From Semisulcospira habei (Eukaryota; Mollusca; Gastropoda; Semisulcospiridae): DNA of 64,000 bases. The DNA lies in assembly GCA_036245525.1 (NCBI GenBank), contig BTPG01000002.1:124418951-124482950 (forward strand). Direction: 5' to 3'. Position numbers and translations under genes: made by a program. Below, piece after piece: positions 1 to 10,570 of the stretch. How positions within the stretch are numbered: position 1 is the first letter of the stretch; each line of letters opens with the position of its first letter. The notes below the pieces were generated by a model. That model ran no database searches. It was not told the origin of the DNA and was given only the letters and a program-made list of their open reading frames with translations.

Positions 1-1070
1 TTACCCGAAATATTAATAAACTGTGTTGTAACCGTCTTTTCTAAGCGTGTTCCTTTCTTCGTTGGGTACTTCTTTGCATTTTACACAATTGGCAGTCACC
101 TTTTTGGTCTGAATAATATTTTTTTTGTATCTCTCTTGATTTTGAATGTGTGTTGCTAAATGGTCTTAGGTTTATTTAGCATATTAGACCGGCTGGCGAC
201 ATTCATTTAATATTCTGTTCTTTTTTCTTTTTTTTTTTCACAACCAGTGCTGGCACGTCCTGAAAAAGTCGGGACGTTCAGCAATGTACAACCAATCGGG
301 ACGCGTGAAAATAAATATAAGGTAACATAAATTAAGATATATATATATAATCGATGCCATTGCTAAAATGTTTTAAGGATATAAGAGGGATTTGTGGTTT
401 ATCAATCTGCACCATTGTGTCTGAAAAGCATAGATTCACAATTGCCCCTGCAGACGCAAGGGCTGTGAGAACTTTACTTTCACGACAAACAAAATAAGCT
501 CTAGCCCCTTCCTTTTAAATCCAGCTTGATCTGTTGTAATGTTCTTTCTGTAGTGGCAAGAAAGACTTCCTTGTCTTTGCGTAAAATGAGTTTGTGCTCA
601 TGGAAAAAGGGTTTCTCTTCGTTGTCTTAGAAACCTCTCGGACAGAAACTAGTCCAGCTGAGAAATAAACACAGCCATCTGGAAGCTGCTGACAATAACC
701 ACCCATCCCCTCCCTGCACCTTCCACATTAAAATACAGCTGGAGAAAATTACATTTGGCATAAGGGCAGGATCTCATGATCCCCTGTGACTGCAGGGGCT
801 ATTGGGAATATATTCCTTTCAGGCAAAGCTGGGCACGATGGAAAACTGTACAGAACTGCAGTGTGTATGTTGGCGGCATATATTTCCAGGGGTCTTCGCC
901 TGCTCCAAAATCTTCAGCGTACGCCAGGGAGCACTTCATTACCTTCTACATCTGTAATCCAGACCAAAAAGGTGACTGCCAAGCGTGTAATATGCAAAGA
1001 AGTACCCAACGAAGAAAGAAACACGCTTAGAAAAGACGGGTACAACACAATTTATTAATATTTCGGGTAA
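1..1070. mobile_element. Terminal-inverted-repeat (foldback type) element, cut by the window edge
   Basis: The first 108 bases recur in reverse complement at 962-1070. Both ends contain TTACCCGAAATATTAATAAA, CTAAGCGTGTT and GGCAGTCACCTTTTTGGT. This is a pair of long terminal inverted repeats bounding about 850 bp of unrelated sequence. No transposase frame is visible inside; the short frames at 515-706 and 776-1058 resemble nothing I know. The interior holds a minus-strand copy of the interspersed repeat Rpt-A at 137-298. A related pair of ends occurs at 36235-36500. Superfamily not determined; left boundary unknown because the window starts inside it. Confidence 0.7.
137..298 (-). repeat. 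Rpt-A interspersed repeat, short form, minus strand
   Basis: Read on the minus strand this matches the copy at 27572-27955. It has the head motif AACGTCCCGAC followed by CAGGACGTGCC, then TTGTGAAAAAA, CGCCAGCCGGTC and CATTTAGCAACACACATTC. It is 3' truncated and sits inside the foldback element at 1-1070, so it probably inserted after that element. Non-coding. It could be a SINE or a non-autonomous DNA element; I see no clear Pol III boxes. Confidence 0.75.
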
Positions 1071-1305
1071 ATACCCTTTGTCAAAATAAACAAACAGAGA
1101 GATTAGCCGCTACTTATCTTCATTGGCAGAAGGAATGTGGCAACTCATTGTTGCCACATTCCTTCTGCCAATGAAGATAAGTAGCGGTTAATCTCTCTGT
1201 TTGTTTGTTTGTCTATTTTGACAAAGGGTATTTACCCGAAATATTAATAAATTGTGTTGTACCCGTCTTTTCTAAGCGTGTTTCTTTCTCCGTTGGGTAC
1301 TTCTT
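997..1305. repeat. Near-perfect 148/156-bp inverted repeat
   Basis: The left arm 997-1144 and right arm 1150-1305 are reverse complements around a 5-base centre. The length difference comes from an extra TTTGTTTG (8 bases) in the right arm. The outer part of each arm is the terminal repeat of the element at 1-1070; the inner part (ACAAAGGGTATTT inward to TTGCCACATTCC) is unique to this foldback. It could form a long hairpin. The junction looks like two element ends meeting head to head. Confidence 0.85.
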
Positions 1306-2467
1306 CTACATCTGTGCCCTCATGAAACCGGCGGTAGTGTGTACTGTGTTGGCCGCCAATACTTTCATGTTCCTTTGAAGAATCGGAAACATTTAGTGAT
1401 TAAGCTCTCCCTGCAGGTTCATTTAACTATATTTTCTATTACAGTTAAAGGTCTAGCCTGGAATCTAACACACGCACCACCGTTGAAGCACTAAAAATAT
1501 ACAGTACACTCAAAGCAAGATATTGTATGTAGATCATTCTAATGATTTTAAATAAAATGTTTATATTGAAACATTTAAAAAAAATATTTCACTTTAAACG
1601 AAATATAGCAGTAAAATTTTAATGGCCATAATATCACATTTTTTAAAAAGTTGTGAGAAGAGAGTAAAACTAAACAAAAATGATGTCGGACAGCGTCGTT
1701 AGCAATGGAGACAGCCGGATCGATTTGCCGACTTGAAAAGGCTGAAAATGTGAGAAAGGAAAGCCTCTGAATAAAAATATAATTTGGGGAAAATGTTTAC
1801 ATTAAATCTAATTGCTCCAGCACTGCCAGGGAGTGGTAGAGCTGCAGAGAGAGCTGTAACGGGCTTGGCGTCAAGCGCCAGGCCGAGCCGGGCCCAGCCA
1901 TGCATTGTAACTGAGCCGGCTGCGGCGCGTGCCCACCATCAGTTGATAATGATGCGTTTGACGGTGTTTATAACAAGCCAGGGCCTTCCTACAGGGACGC
2001 TTTTTATCATATGTCAGAATTTAACAGTCTACCGATACAATTTTACTTCAAAAACTGACATTAGAGGCACTTTAAAAAAATTGCATGTTTTATACAGTCG
2101 CATGGGTACATTAAACAATCTCTAACAAGAAATGACTATCGGTTCATGTTTATCGTAGCTGCCACTGTCGTGTATAGACGGATCAGGGAAAAAAAAGACA
2201 ATTGTTTTCGCAAAACACCAAAGCATTTTCGTGATAACTGGCCGGATCAACGAATTTATCAATAGACGTGTTTGTCATTGGAAATGAAAAGGCTTGCAGT
2301 GGGCTAAATACCAGAACATGCTGTTACACTGGCATACATTGTCCCTTGACAAACGTAATAAAACAGCGAGGCAGAATTTGAGCACAAATTGCAATAGTTG
2401 GAAAAAAATGTTTTTCACGTTTGTCGGGTGTTATCATTAAGTGGACAATAATACATAATGTCGAGGG
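1306..2467. other. No gene recognised
   Basis: AT-rich sequence apart from a GC-rich island at about 1810-1940, which contains GGCTTGGCGTCAAGCGCC and several CpGs. The frame at 1784-2125 has no recognisable motif and ends in AT-rich sequence. I see no repeat family member here. Confidence 0.4.
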
Positions 2468-2469
2468 GC

Positions 2470-2496
2470 GGGGGGGGGGGGGGGGGGGGGGGGGGG
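2470..2496. repeat. Poly-G tract
   Basis: An uninterrupted run of about 27 G. On the minus strand it creates a spurious proline run in a short frame. Length is likely uncertain in the assembly. Confidence 0.9.
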
Positions 2497-2499
2497 CGT

Positions 2500-3745
2500 T
2501 CATGGTTGATTCGTTCTGTTCAATTAGCGCAACTTGAAACCACACTCAACATCTTCCTGTAACATAAAACCGTCTGGCAGAAGAATAAACTGTGCCAAAC
2601 ATATGTACATGTACGCTAGCGCCCAGCACTGACATTAGCCGGACTGCTGGATTTTTGGTCCTGGCGGCTCAGGATCATGCTAAAACTCACCAAATAAAGA
2701 ATAAAGACAGCTCTCCCCCACCACTCCCTTCAGTATGTGATAAAAAGCTTTTATTTCACTGATCAGCTGCAAAGGCATAATTCACTAAACACAATAAGAG
2801 GGTGGTGATCGGTGATATTTTGAGCTCGGTGTCCACATACTGCTCCCCCATCCTGATTTTATTTATGGACAAGGCTTTTGAGTCAGAGTGGTTGGAAAAA
2901 ATCCAAACAACTGTTTTCAATTCCAGCCAGTTACAGTTGATGCCGAACGGCTTCTCTACCTCTTCTTCCCGTGTACAAAGTTACCAAGGTAAATTCAGTT
3001 GTCGATCCGAAGTTCAGTTTTTCTGTATTCTCTCCACAAAACGCATACCCAAATGAAAATTAGACAGATGTCATGAACTCACAAATATTTCAGTCTTCGT
3101 GGTTATGAGGCATATCAAACATAGCATGGCATTGCAGGCAGTGGCGAGAAGGCAAAAGTGGTCTTCACACACGCTTATCACCCTGCTCTCCACCCCCTCC
3201 CCCCCCCCCCCCTGCACTTTTTTATTTTTCGGGCAGTGGTTTACCGCCTTAGTGCCATCTGCATCAGTTTAAAGGTCCCAAAACAAAACGTTGGAACCAA
3301 CACCTCGTTCCCCCTTGGGGAGTAACTGGTCTGCCTCTCATTAGCACCTAAACTACACCTCTGACTACACCTCAAGTACACCTAGAGCTACAGCCAAGTT
3401 ACACGTCAACAGAGATAGGAGAAATGAGATTTCAAAACCAGCTTTTCCATTGTCTTAAGTTGACCCCTAATTAATGGCTAATTGGGGTCATCACCCTCCA
3501 TCACCTCTCACAAAGTCCCTGCCTTTCCAGTGTACTCGGTACATTTTCAAATCGAGAGAGATAATGAGACTGGTCTGACACCTATGTCACAATGACAGAG
3601 TCCATGCCTAAAACAAAGCCTTCACAAAACCAAATTAATACCACCCCATGCGCTATCAGACAAGACCGATTTCTGAGGAACGTTATTTTCTCACTCAGGC
3701 AGGATTTATCTAGAACCTGCTAGCTAACACTGAGAGGCTGACTGA
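2500..3745. other. No gene recognised; small hairpin at 3461-3490
   Basis: No frame with recognisable protein features. There is a C-rich run near 3197-3212. A short near-palindrome at 3461-3490 pairs TGACCCCTAATTA with TAATTGGGGTCA. I do not assign it a function. Confidence 0.4.
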
Positions 3746-3759
3746 GCTTGTCTATCTAT

Positions 3760-5782
3760 CTATCTATCTATATCCCGTAGTCTTGCCGACCGTTGGGGCA
3801 CCACTGATGACTTGGCAACCAGCTCCCTCCATTCCTCTCTGTTCTCTGCTATTCTCAGCGTATCGCCCAGCTTCAGTCCTGTCCACTCTGAGATATTGTC
3901 CTCCCATCTTTTCCTGTCTTCCTCTCCTTCATCCTCCTTGCACAGTGCCTTGCAGGATTGTTTTGGCAAGCCCTGCTGAGCACGTGACATGCCCATACCA
4001 CTTCAGTTTGCGTTTTCTCACAATGGCTAATAAGTCTTCATAGGGCCCGATGGCTTGCCTGATTCTGCTTCCCACTTCCTCGTTTGTGATGTGATCTCTG
4101 TATGAGATGCCAAGCAACCTTCAAAACATCTCATTTCAGTGGCTTGTATCCTCCTTTCAAGGTCAGCTGTGAGGGTCCATGACTCGCAGGCATACAAGAA
4201 CACTGAGATGACTAAGGAGCGCATCAGTCTGATCTTTGAGCAGAGTGTGATGTTTCTGTCTTTCCATATGGTCTTCAATCTTGTCAGTGCTGTTGTTGTC
4301 TGTGCAATCCTGGACAGTATTTCTGGTTTTGATCCCTCATCTGTCATAATGGCTCCTAGGTATTTGAATTTCTTAACTGTTTCCAGTTTTTGGCCTCCAA
4401 CCATGATTTCAGTGCCAATGCCACTGGCGTTATTGGTCATCAGTTTGGTCTTCTCTGCACTGATTTCCATCCCATATGCAATGGCTGTACTATCCAGCTT
4501 TTCCACCAGCTGAGCTAACTCCTTCTCTGTTCCTGCAAGACCATCAATGTCGTCCGCAAAGCGCAAGTTCGTGATTGTTCTGCCTCCAATACTGACAGTT
4601 CCTTCATGATCTTTCAGAGCGTCCGTCATGATTCTTTCCAGGAAGAGGTTGAAAAGAGTAGGTGAGAGCAAGCAGCCTTGTCTGACTCCAACTGTAGTCC
4701 TAAACCAGTTTCCTATTTTGCCATTGAAGCAGACTGCGCTAGTGGCCTTGTTGTAAAGGTTTGCTATGACTTTGATCAGGTTGGCATTGATGTTGTATAG
4801 CTTCATGGTGGACTAAAGGGCTGCATGCCACACCCTGTCAAACACTTTCTTAAAATCCACAAAGACATGATAGAAGTCCTGCTGGTGCTGGAGGTATCTC
4901 TCACATAGAACTCTCAGGTTGAAGATCTGCTCAGTTGTGCTGCGCCCTGGTCTGAAGCCTGCCTGTTCCTCAGCTATGATTTCCTCTGCCTGTGGCTTCA
5001 GCCTGTTCAGTAGGATCTTTAACATGACTTTGCTTGGGTGGGATATAAGACTGATCGTGCGATAGTTCTGGCATTGATGTAAGTTGCCTTTTTTGGGGGA
5101 GAGTTATTATAAGTGATTGAGTCCATGGTGTGGGCCAATCCCCTGACTGCCAGATCTTATTGCAGATTGTTAGTAAGGTGCTTATCGTGTCTTCTCCCCC
5201 TTCTTGGACTAGCTCTGCAGGGATGTTGTCTGCTCCTGCTGCCTTCCCTTTTTTCAGCGACTTCACTGCAGCCTCTACTTCTTCTCGGAGGATGGGATAG
5301 TTGCCATTGTTGGTTACGGGTGGGTTGACAAGTATGCCTGGATCCCCTGCAGCTTGGTGGTTGTACAAATCTGAGCAGTACTCTGTCCATCTCTTCAGTA
5401 TGTCTTGGTCTTCCATAAGACAGTTCCCTTCACTATCTTGAATGATTGAGGAGCGTCCTTGTTTTACACTGGTCAGGTCTTTCACCAGCTGGTATGCTTT
5501 TTTGCTATTATTTTTGTTCAGATTTTCTTCTACGTGTTTACACTGATCTTCAATCCACTTATTCTTTGCCTTTTTCATGCTTTTCTTGATATCCTGGTTA
5601 ATTTCCCTGTATTGTTTAGCCCCTTCTACCTCTGATTTCTTTTTCTTTAATTCTCGACGCTTGTCACATAGAACAAAGATGTCAGCTGTAACCCAAGGTT
5701 TCTTTGCTTGTCGGTGTTTGCCAAGGATCTCACTGGCTGTTTGGGTTACAACAGTGTTAAATGTGTCAATCAGTGTGTCCAC
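3760..5782 (-). pseudogene. RTE-like LINE reverse transcriptase and C-terminus (broken)
   Basis: Reverse transcriptase of the same element. The segment from 5782 carries the linker and fingers (LKKGKAAGADNIPAELVQ). From 5025 come EEQAGFRPGRSTTEQIFNL and the first palm aspartate motif HVFVDFKKVFD. From 4806 come GVRQGCLLSPTLFNLFLE, the catalytic FADDIDGLAG box and KKFKYLGAIMTDEG. The C-terminal segment (KRKLKWYGHVT; GLAKTILQGTVQGG) lies in other frames at 4117-3760. Frameshifts occur near 5000, 4810, 4120 and 3995. Both palm aspartate motifs are retained although the frame is lost. The role would be target-primed cDNA synthesis; this copy is dead. Confidence 0.88.
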
Positions 5783-5799
5783 GTCCGTGTCTTCTGCAC

Positions 5800-6816
5800 C
5801 TAGAAGTAGCAGTGGTGCGAATTTCCTCCTATCTTCGCCTGAAAGGCTTCCGCTACCTCTGGGTCTTTCAGCTTCTCGAGGTCAAACTTGATTCTGGTGG
5901 GACCCTGCTTGTTGACCTTCTTTAGGCGAAGTCGGAAGGTCATCATCACTAAGTCATGGTCGCTTCCAATGTCTGCTCCTGGAAAACTTCTTGTCTTGGC
6001 AATGTTCACACTGGTTTGGAAGCGTCTCTTCACCATGATGTAGTCAATTTGGTTATGGTGCTCTGCGTTCGGGCTGTGCCATGTCCACCTTCTGGATGCT
6101 TTGTGCGGGCCAAACGTGATCATCAGCTTTAGATCATTTGAACTGGCAAATTCCAGGAGCCTTAAGCCTCTGTCGTTGGTCTCTGCATTACAGTAGTGTC
6201 CGCATGTGCCTTTCCAGTTCCTAGCAGCATCCTCTCCTATTTTGGCATTCCAGTCTCCCTGCACCACAAGAATGTCTTTCTTGGAGGTCTGGTCCAGAAC
6301 TTCTTGCAGTTGGTCATAGAAGTCTTCTATTTCCTCATCGTCATAGTCTGTTGTTGGGGCATAAACTTATACAATAGTGATATTAAATGGGGTTGCCCTC
6401 AAGCGTATGGTGATAAGCCTACTGGAGACTGGCCGACAACTCATGATGGTCTTCACGATGTCTTTGTGGACGAGAAATCCGACCCCCTGTTCGTGTTTGT
6501 CTTCTCTGCCACTGTAGTACAGTTTGTGGTTTTCCTGGGTTGATGTTTCCCCAAGGTTCTTCCATCGTACTTCGCAAAGTCCTAGGATGGTCCAATGGTA
6601 TCTGTTCATTTCATGTGTCAGTTCCTCTACCTTTCCAGGCGTTCTTAATGTTCTGACGTTCAAAGTGCCAATGCTGATGTTGTTTCTGGCACGGAGTTTT
6701 GATGGTGATGGTGCACCAGTAGCACACTTAACACCTCTGCCCTGGCACAAGACAGAAGGCGCGGTCCTTGTTCCGGGCGACGACCGATCCGGTATGGATT
6801 GAGGTAAGGTTGTCAT
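5800..6816 (-). pseudogene. RTE-like LINE endonuclease domain (broken)
   Basis: This is the N-terminal part of a LINE polyprotein, an apurinic/apyrimidinic-like endonuclease that nicks target DNA to prime reverse transcription. Visible motifs in order: GTLNVRTLRTPGKVEEL, the catalytic-glutamate motif LCEVRW, a stop codon just before VYAPTTDYDDEEI, then GDWNAKIGEDAARNWKG, HHNQIDYIMV and the SDHDLV histidine motif. The stop near 6365 is in frame, so removing that one codon rejoins the two halves. A frameshift near 5820 separates it from the RT part. Proteins like this are often annotated in animal genomes as craniofacial development protein 2-like. Inactive. Confidence 0.88.
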
Positions 6817-7152
6817 TGCACGTGGTGTGTCTTGGGCAAAAGAACCTGGCGGAGCCCATCCCTCTCCAGGCTGTTAACCACAACCGAAACTCCACATAAC
6901 TTGTGGCTCGCCTTGGTCCTGGACACGTGGCCGATGAGACCCTCATGGGACTCTTTCGCCCTGAGTGGTGACTTCATCAAGGAAGTTCATACACCCAATC
7001 AGGTACCGTGTCAGCACCCTAGCCTTTGGTTATCCAAAACCTAATCTGCAAGGCAGCAGGGGACTCGTGGAGGGCAGGGTCGTCTATGTCCCGTGCAGAT
7101 GTGAACATCTGCCCACTGCCCTAGCTTTTAGTTAAACCCCACAACTGTCCAA

Positions 7153-7182
7153 CCCCCCCCCCCCCACACACACACACACACA
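7153..7182. repeat. Poly-C run followed by (CA)n
   Basis: About 13 C followed by nine CA units. It abuts the 5' end of the LINE at 3751-7135 and the 9-bp array that follows. Confidence 0.9.
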
Positions 7183-7197
7183 GCACACGTCATACGT

Positions 7198-7378
7198 TGT
7201 ACATGCTACACATGCAGCATATGCGACGTGCATCACACGCGGCATATGCGGCAAACGCGGCATGTGCGACATACATGGCACACGCGGCATGTGTGACATA
7301 TATGGCACACACGGCATGTGCGACATACGCGGCATGTGCAGCACATGTGTCACACATGGCACATGCGGCATACGCCAT
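7198..7378. repeat. 9-bp tandem minisatellite
   Basis: About 20 imperfect units of nine bases, variants of ACATGCGGC and ACGCGGCAT. The period of nine keeps frames open on both strands, giving His/Met/Pro or Ala-rich peptides that are products of the repeat rather than genes. The units are mostly alternating purine-pyrimidine. Confidence 0.85.
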
Positions 7379-7560
7379 GGACAAAAAGGACATGGTCAAA
7401 CATCTGTGGTCATGGTTGAGGTTTGGTCAACTGACTGAAATGCCCTAGAATACAAAATTGACAGTTGTCACAGCATAGATAAATTGAACACAACAGAAAA
7501 ATTTTCGTCACATTGCAGCTAGAACTTCTTACAGTGTTGACCCACTTTGTTTTGGTTCAT

Positions 7561-7681
7561 CACAGTACAAGTGAATTGGTCACAGCACAAGTGAAAGGGT
7601 CACAGTACAAGTGAGTTTGTCACAGCACAAGTGAAACGGTCACAGCAAAACATTTTCGTCACAGTAAAATATTTTGGTCGC
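7561..7681. repeat. 20-bp tandem repeat, six units
   Basis: Four clear units of the form CACAGYACAAGTGANNNNGT followed by two diverged units (CACAGCAAAACATTTTCGT and CACAGTAAAATATTTTGGT). Fainter TCACA-spaced sequence precedes it from about 7466. No coding potential. Confidence 0.85.
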
Positions 7682-8284
7682 ATGTAAACAACTGTGACCA
7701 ACATTGTTTACATGTGACAGTTTTGAAGCCGGGAGGAGTTGCTCCCCTTGCTAAAATGTGCCGTGTCATCACCGCTATTTAGAGTGTGCCTTGTCATCCC
7801 CACCACGTAGAATGTTCATAACATACTCTCCTTTGTGTAAATTTGCAACTCTTGTCCATACATCATGAATAGAAATTAAACCACACAGTTTACTTAGTGC
7901 TGTATGGATTGTATGGTGCGATTTCTACCCACAGAGTACAATTGTATAACCCCTTGTCTGCCAGGATATTAAACAAGAAGCGTATTCCCAAACACCAGCG
8001 GAAAAAAATTGTTAAACATCTATTGTTACTGTAACCTTCACTACTCAATTAAAATCGTAGATAATGGTCAAACTTAAGCAACTATGTAATTGTCAATGTT
8101 TTCTTAACCTGATGTTAAAGTTTGCATTGTTTTCTTTTACTAATCCAAGCCAACTATCAAGTTGTCACTCGCCTGTATCAACTATTGCAGTAAGCATTGC
8201 CGCCTAGTAAAGTACCACTGTTTTTCATCTGATGACGGCAGTCAAGGGTCTAAGGTAGAAAAAAGCTGATACATTACCATAGTC
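7682..8284. other. No gene recognised
   Basis: AT-rich. Around 7900-7945 there is TGTATGGTGCGATTTCTACCC followed by ACAATTG, a diverged member of the sequence tandemly repeated at 8285-8540 and seen again at 38690-38905. Confidence 0.4.
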
Positions 8285-8540
8285 CATCATGGGGAGAAAC
8301 TGCACCGTACAATTTACATAGACTGCGCCATATATGGTGCAATTTCTGAACAAAGCCGATACTCACATTACCAGGTAGTTCATTATGGGGAGAAATTGCA
8401 CCGTATAATTTACATAGACTGAACCATATATGGTGCAGTTTCTGAACTAAGCTGATACATTACTGGGTAGTTCATTATGGGGAGATATTGCACAGTACAA
8501 TTTACATAGACTGTGCCATATATGGTGCAATTTCTATCCG
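8285..8540. repeat. Three tandem copies of a 92-96 bp unit with an internal inverted repeat
   Basis: Units start at about 8285, 8381 and 8473 with CATYATGGGGAGA. Each contains ATTGCACCGTAYAATTT and, about 25 bases on, CCATATATGGTGCAATTT. The two are nearly reverse complementary, so every unit can form a stem. The same paired motif recurs in diverged form at 38690-38905. Confidence 0.85.
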
Positions 8541-8574
8541 CGATATATATATACAGTAGTAAATGGCGATCTAT

Positions 8575-10570
8575 ATAAGAAAAGGAGGCAGAGGGGAAGA
8601 GAGAGAGAGATGGAGATTATCTCGGCCGTTTTCCTTCACTGTCTCTACACTCTCTCTTGGCTTGGCTTGACTTCGCGAACGAAGATTTTATAGGAGTTGC
8701 CCACGACGTCTGCAGGCTTGTTCGTGGCTGCGGAGGCCAATCCGGGACAGGCAGGTTCGACCGCAGTGGCTGCAGGGGGAGGTATGGCCAGGGTTCTGAG
8801 TTGAGGCATCTCTGTTTTTTCTCCTGAGCCGCTTGTCCTTAAGGCTAGCTCTACGAGAGTCCTCAAAGGAGACAGCTGCCTTGTAAATGGTTGAGCGTCA
8901 GGTGTCATGGTCCACAGCAAGCGAAGACCACTGGTGGTGGTCGATTTGGCAGGCACTAAGTGACTTCTTGAGACAGTCTTTGTATCTCTTCTTTGGTGCC
9001 CCTCTGTCACGGTGTCCAGTAGCAAGCTCGCCGAACAGGGTGATCTTTGGTAGGCGACGATCCTCCATCCTGGAGACATGCCCCACCCAGCGGAGCTGTG
9101 TCCGCAGCAGCAAAGCCTCGATGCTCACAGTTTCAGCCTGTTCAAGGACCTCGACGTTGGTGACATAGTCACTCCAGTGAATGCCCAGGATGGTGCGCAG
9201 GCAGCGCTGGTGGAAGCGTTCGAGGAGTCGTAGTTGGCTGCGGTAGAGGGCCCAGGACTCGGAACCATACAGCAGGGTGGTGAGGACCACAGCTCTGTAC
9301 ACGCTGATCTTGGTGCCTGTTTTCAGCTGTTGATTGTGCCACACCCGCTTGAAAAGTCGCCCAAAAGCACTGTTCGCTTTTGCCAGCCTGCTGTCAAGCT
9401 CCTTGTCCAGCTTGGCGTCCGACGTGATAATGCAGCCAAGGTAAGTAAACTGGTGCACTGACTTTAGTTCATACTCGCCAATGGTGATGTGAGGAGGGCA
9501 ATACACTGTCTTGGGTGCCGGCTGATGGAGGACCTCTGTCTTTTTCAGACTGACCTCGAGTCCAAAGAGCTGGGCAGCGTCTGCGAAGCAGGACTTGATG
9601 CGCTGCAGGGCTCTCTCTGTGTGTGCAACGAGGGCAGCGTCATCAGCAAAAAGCAGCTCACGAATCAGTTGGTCTAGGGTTTTCATGTGGGCCTGCAGTC
9701 GTCTTGAGGTTGAACAGGCTGCCATCGAGACGATACCTGATGTACACTGCATCGTCATCATCGAGGTCCACTGTGGCCTGCTTCAACATCATGCTAAAAA
9801 AGATGGTGAAGAGGGTCGGTGCCAGCACGCAGCCCTGCTTTACGCCGTTGAGAATAGGGAATGGTTCTGAGAGGTCATTTTTGAGTCTGACCTGGCCTTG
9901 CTGGTCCTCGTGTAGCTGGACAATCATGCTGAGGAACTTTGGGGGACAGCCAAGTCGCTCCAGGATCTGCCACATGCCTTGCCTGCTCACAGTGTCGAAC
10001 GCTTTTGTTAGGTCGACAAACGTTACGTACAGCCCTTTGTTCTGCTCGCGGCACTTCTCCTGAAGCTGTCTCAGCACAAAGACCATATCGGTGGTGCTCC
10101 TGTTTGCTCTGAAGCCACACTGGCCCTCTTGGAGGTGGTCTTCAGCGATGGCAGGTACCAGCCGATTCAGGAGCAGCCTTGCAAGAATTTTCCCAGCAAT
10201 GGACAGCAGGGTAATTCCCCGATAGTTGGAACAGTCAGACTTCTCGCCTTTGTTATTGTACAGGGTGATAACGACAGCGTCACGAAGATCCTTTGGTAGT
10301 GTTCCTTCCTCCCAGCAGCAGAGAAAGAGGTCATGGAGCTTGTTGTGCAGTGCTGTGCCTCCATGTTTCCAGATCTCTGGCGGTATTCCATCAATGTCTG
10401 CTGCTTTGCCACTCTTGAGCTGGTGGATGGCTGCAAGGGTCTCTTCAGCGGTGGGCGGTTCGTCCAATTCAACCTTTACTGGGAGTTGTGGGATTTGTAG
10501 GATGACTGCTTCTTGAACAGTGCGCTCTACAACTGCACTGCAAAATGTAGCAGTGCTACGCAAGTGCAAC
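8575..10570 (-). mobile_element. 5'-truncated non-LTR retrotransposon (second LINE)
   Basis: A minus-strand reverse transcriptase with its own C-terminal region, truncated at the 5' side near 10570; there is no endonuclease. Its sequence differs from the RTE-like element at 3751-7135. The 3' end is uncertain: coding similarity fades near 8645 and a (GA)-rich stretch at about 8598-8625 may mark the tail. Clade not resolved by eye. Confidence 0.85.
8645..10569 (-). pseudogene. LINE reverse transcriptase (broken in two places)
   Basis: Reading from 10569: LKSGKAADIDGIPPEIWKHG (fingers), NYRGITLLSIAGKILARLLL, LQEGQCGFRANRSTTDMVF, the first palm motif GLYVTFVDLTKAFDTVSR and GVKQGCVLAPTLFTIFFSMM. 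A frameshift near 9690-9760 moves to the frame with the catalytic box LFADDAALVAHT, then FTYLGCIITSDAKLDKELD, LLYGSESWALYRSQLRLLERF and LRWVGHVSRMEDRRLPK. A second frameshift near 8900-8970 leads to the tail at 8645-9079. Both catalytic aspartate motifs survive, but the frames do not join and the N-terminal endonuclease is missing, so the copy is inactive. Confidence 0.87.

Larger units (their letters stand above)
3751..7135 (-). mobile_element. RTE-like non-LTR retrotransposon, nearly full length, decayed
   Basis: On the minus strand the order is a 5' leader (about 7135-6816), an apurinic-type endonuclease (6816-5822), a reverse transcriptase (about 5820-4027) and a C-terminal segment (4117-3760). 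It ends in a (TAGA)n tail at 3751-3772. A total of about 3.4 kb, one long endonuclease-RT frame and a microsatellite 3' tail are usual for RTE-clade LINEs. The reading frame is broken by an in-frame stop near 6365 and by frameshifts near 5820, 5000, 4810, 4120 and 3995, so it cannot encode an active protein. I found no convincing target-site duplication. Confidence 0.88.

Noticed and set aside
3461..3490. TAATTA-containing palindrome as a homeodomain site
   Set aside because: Too short and AT-rich to separate from chance without conservation data.
7132..7448. Frames with His-Met-Pro or Ala repeats
   Set aside because: Direct consequence of the 9-bp minisatellite.
8285..8540. Regularly spaced repeats that might suggest a CRISPR array
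   Set aside because: The whole unit repeats, including the spacer, and the context is animal transposon DNA; no cas gene is present.
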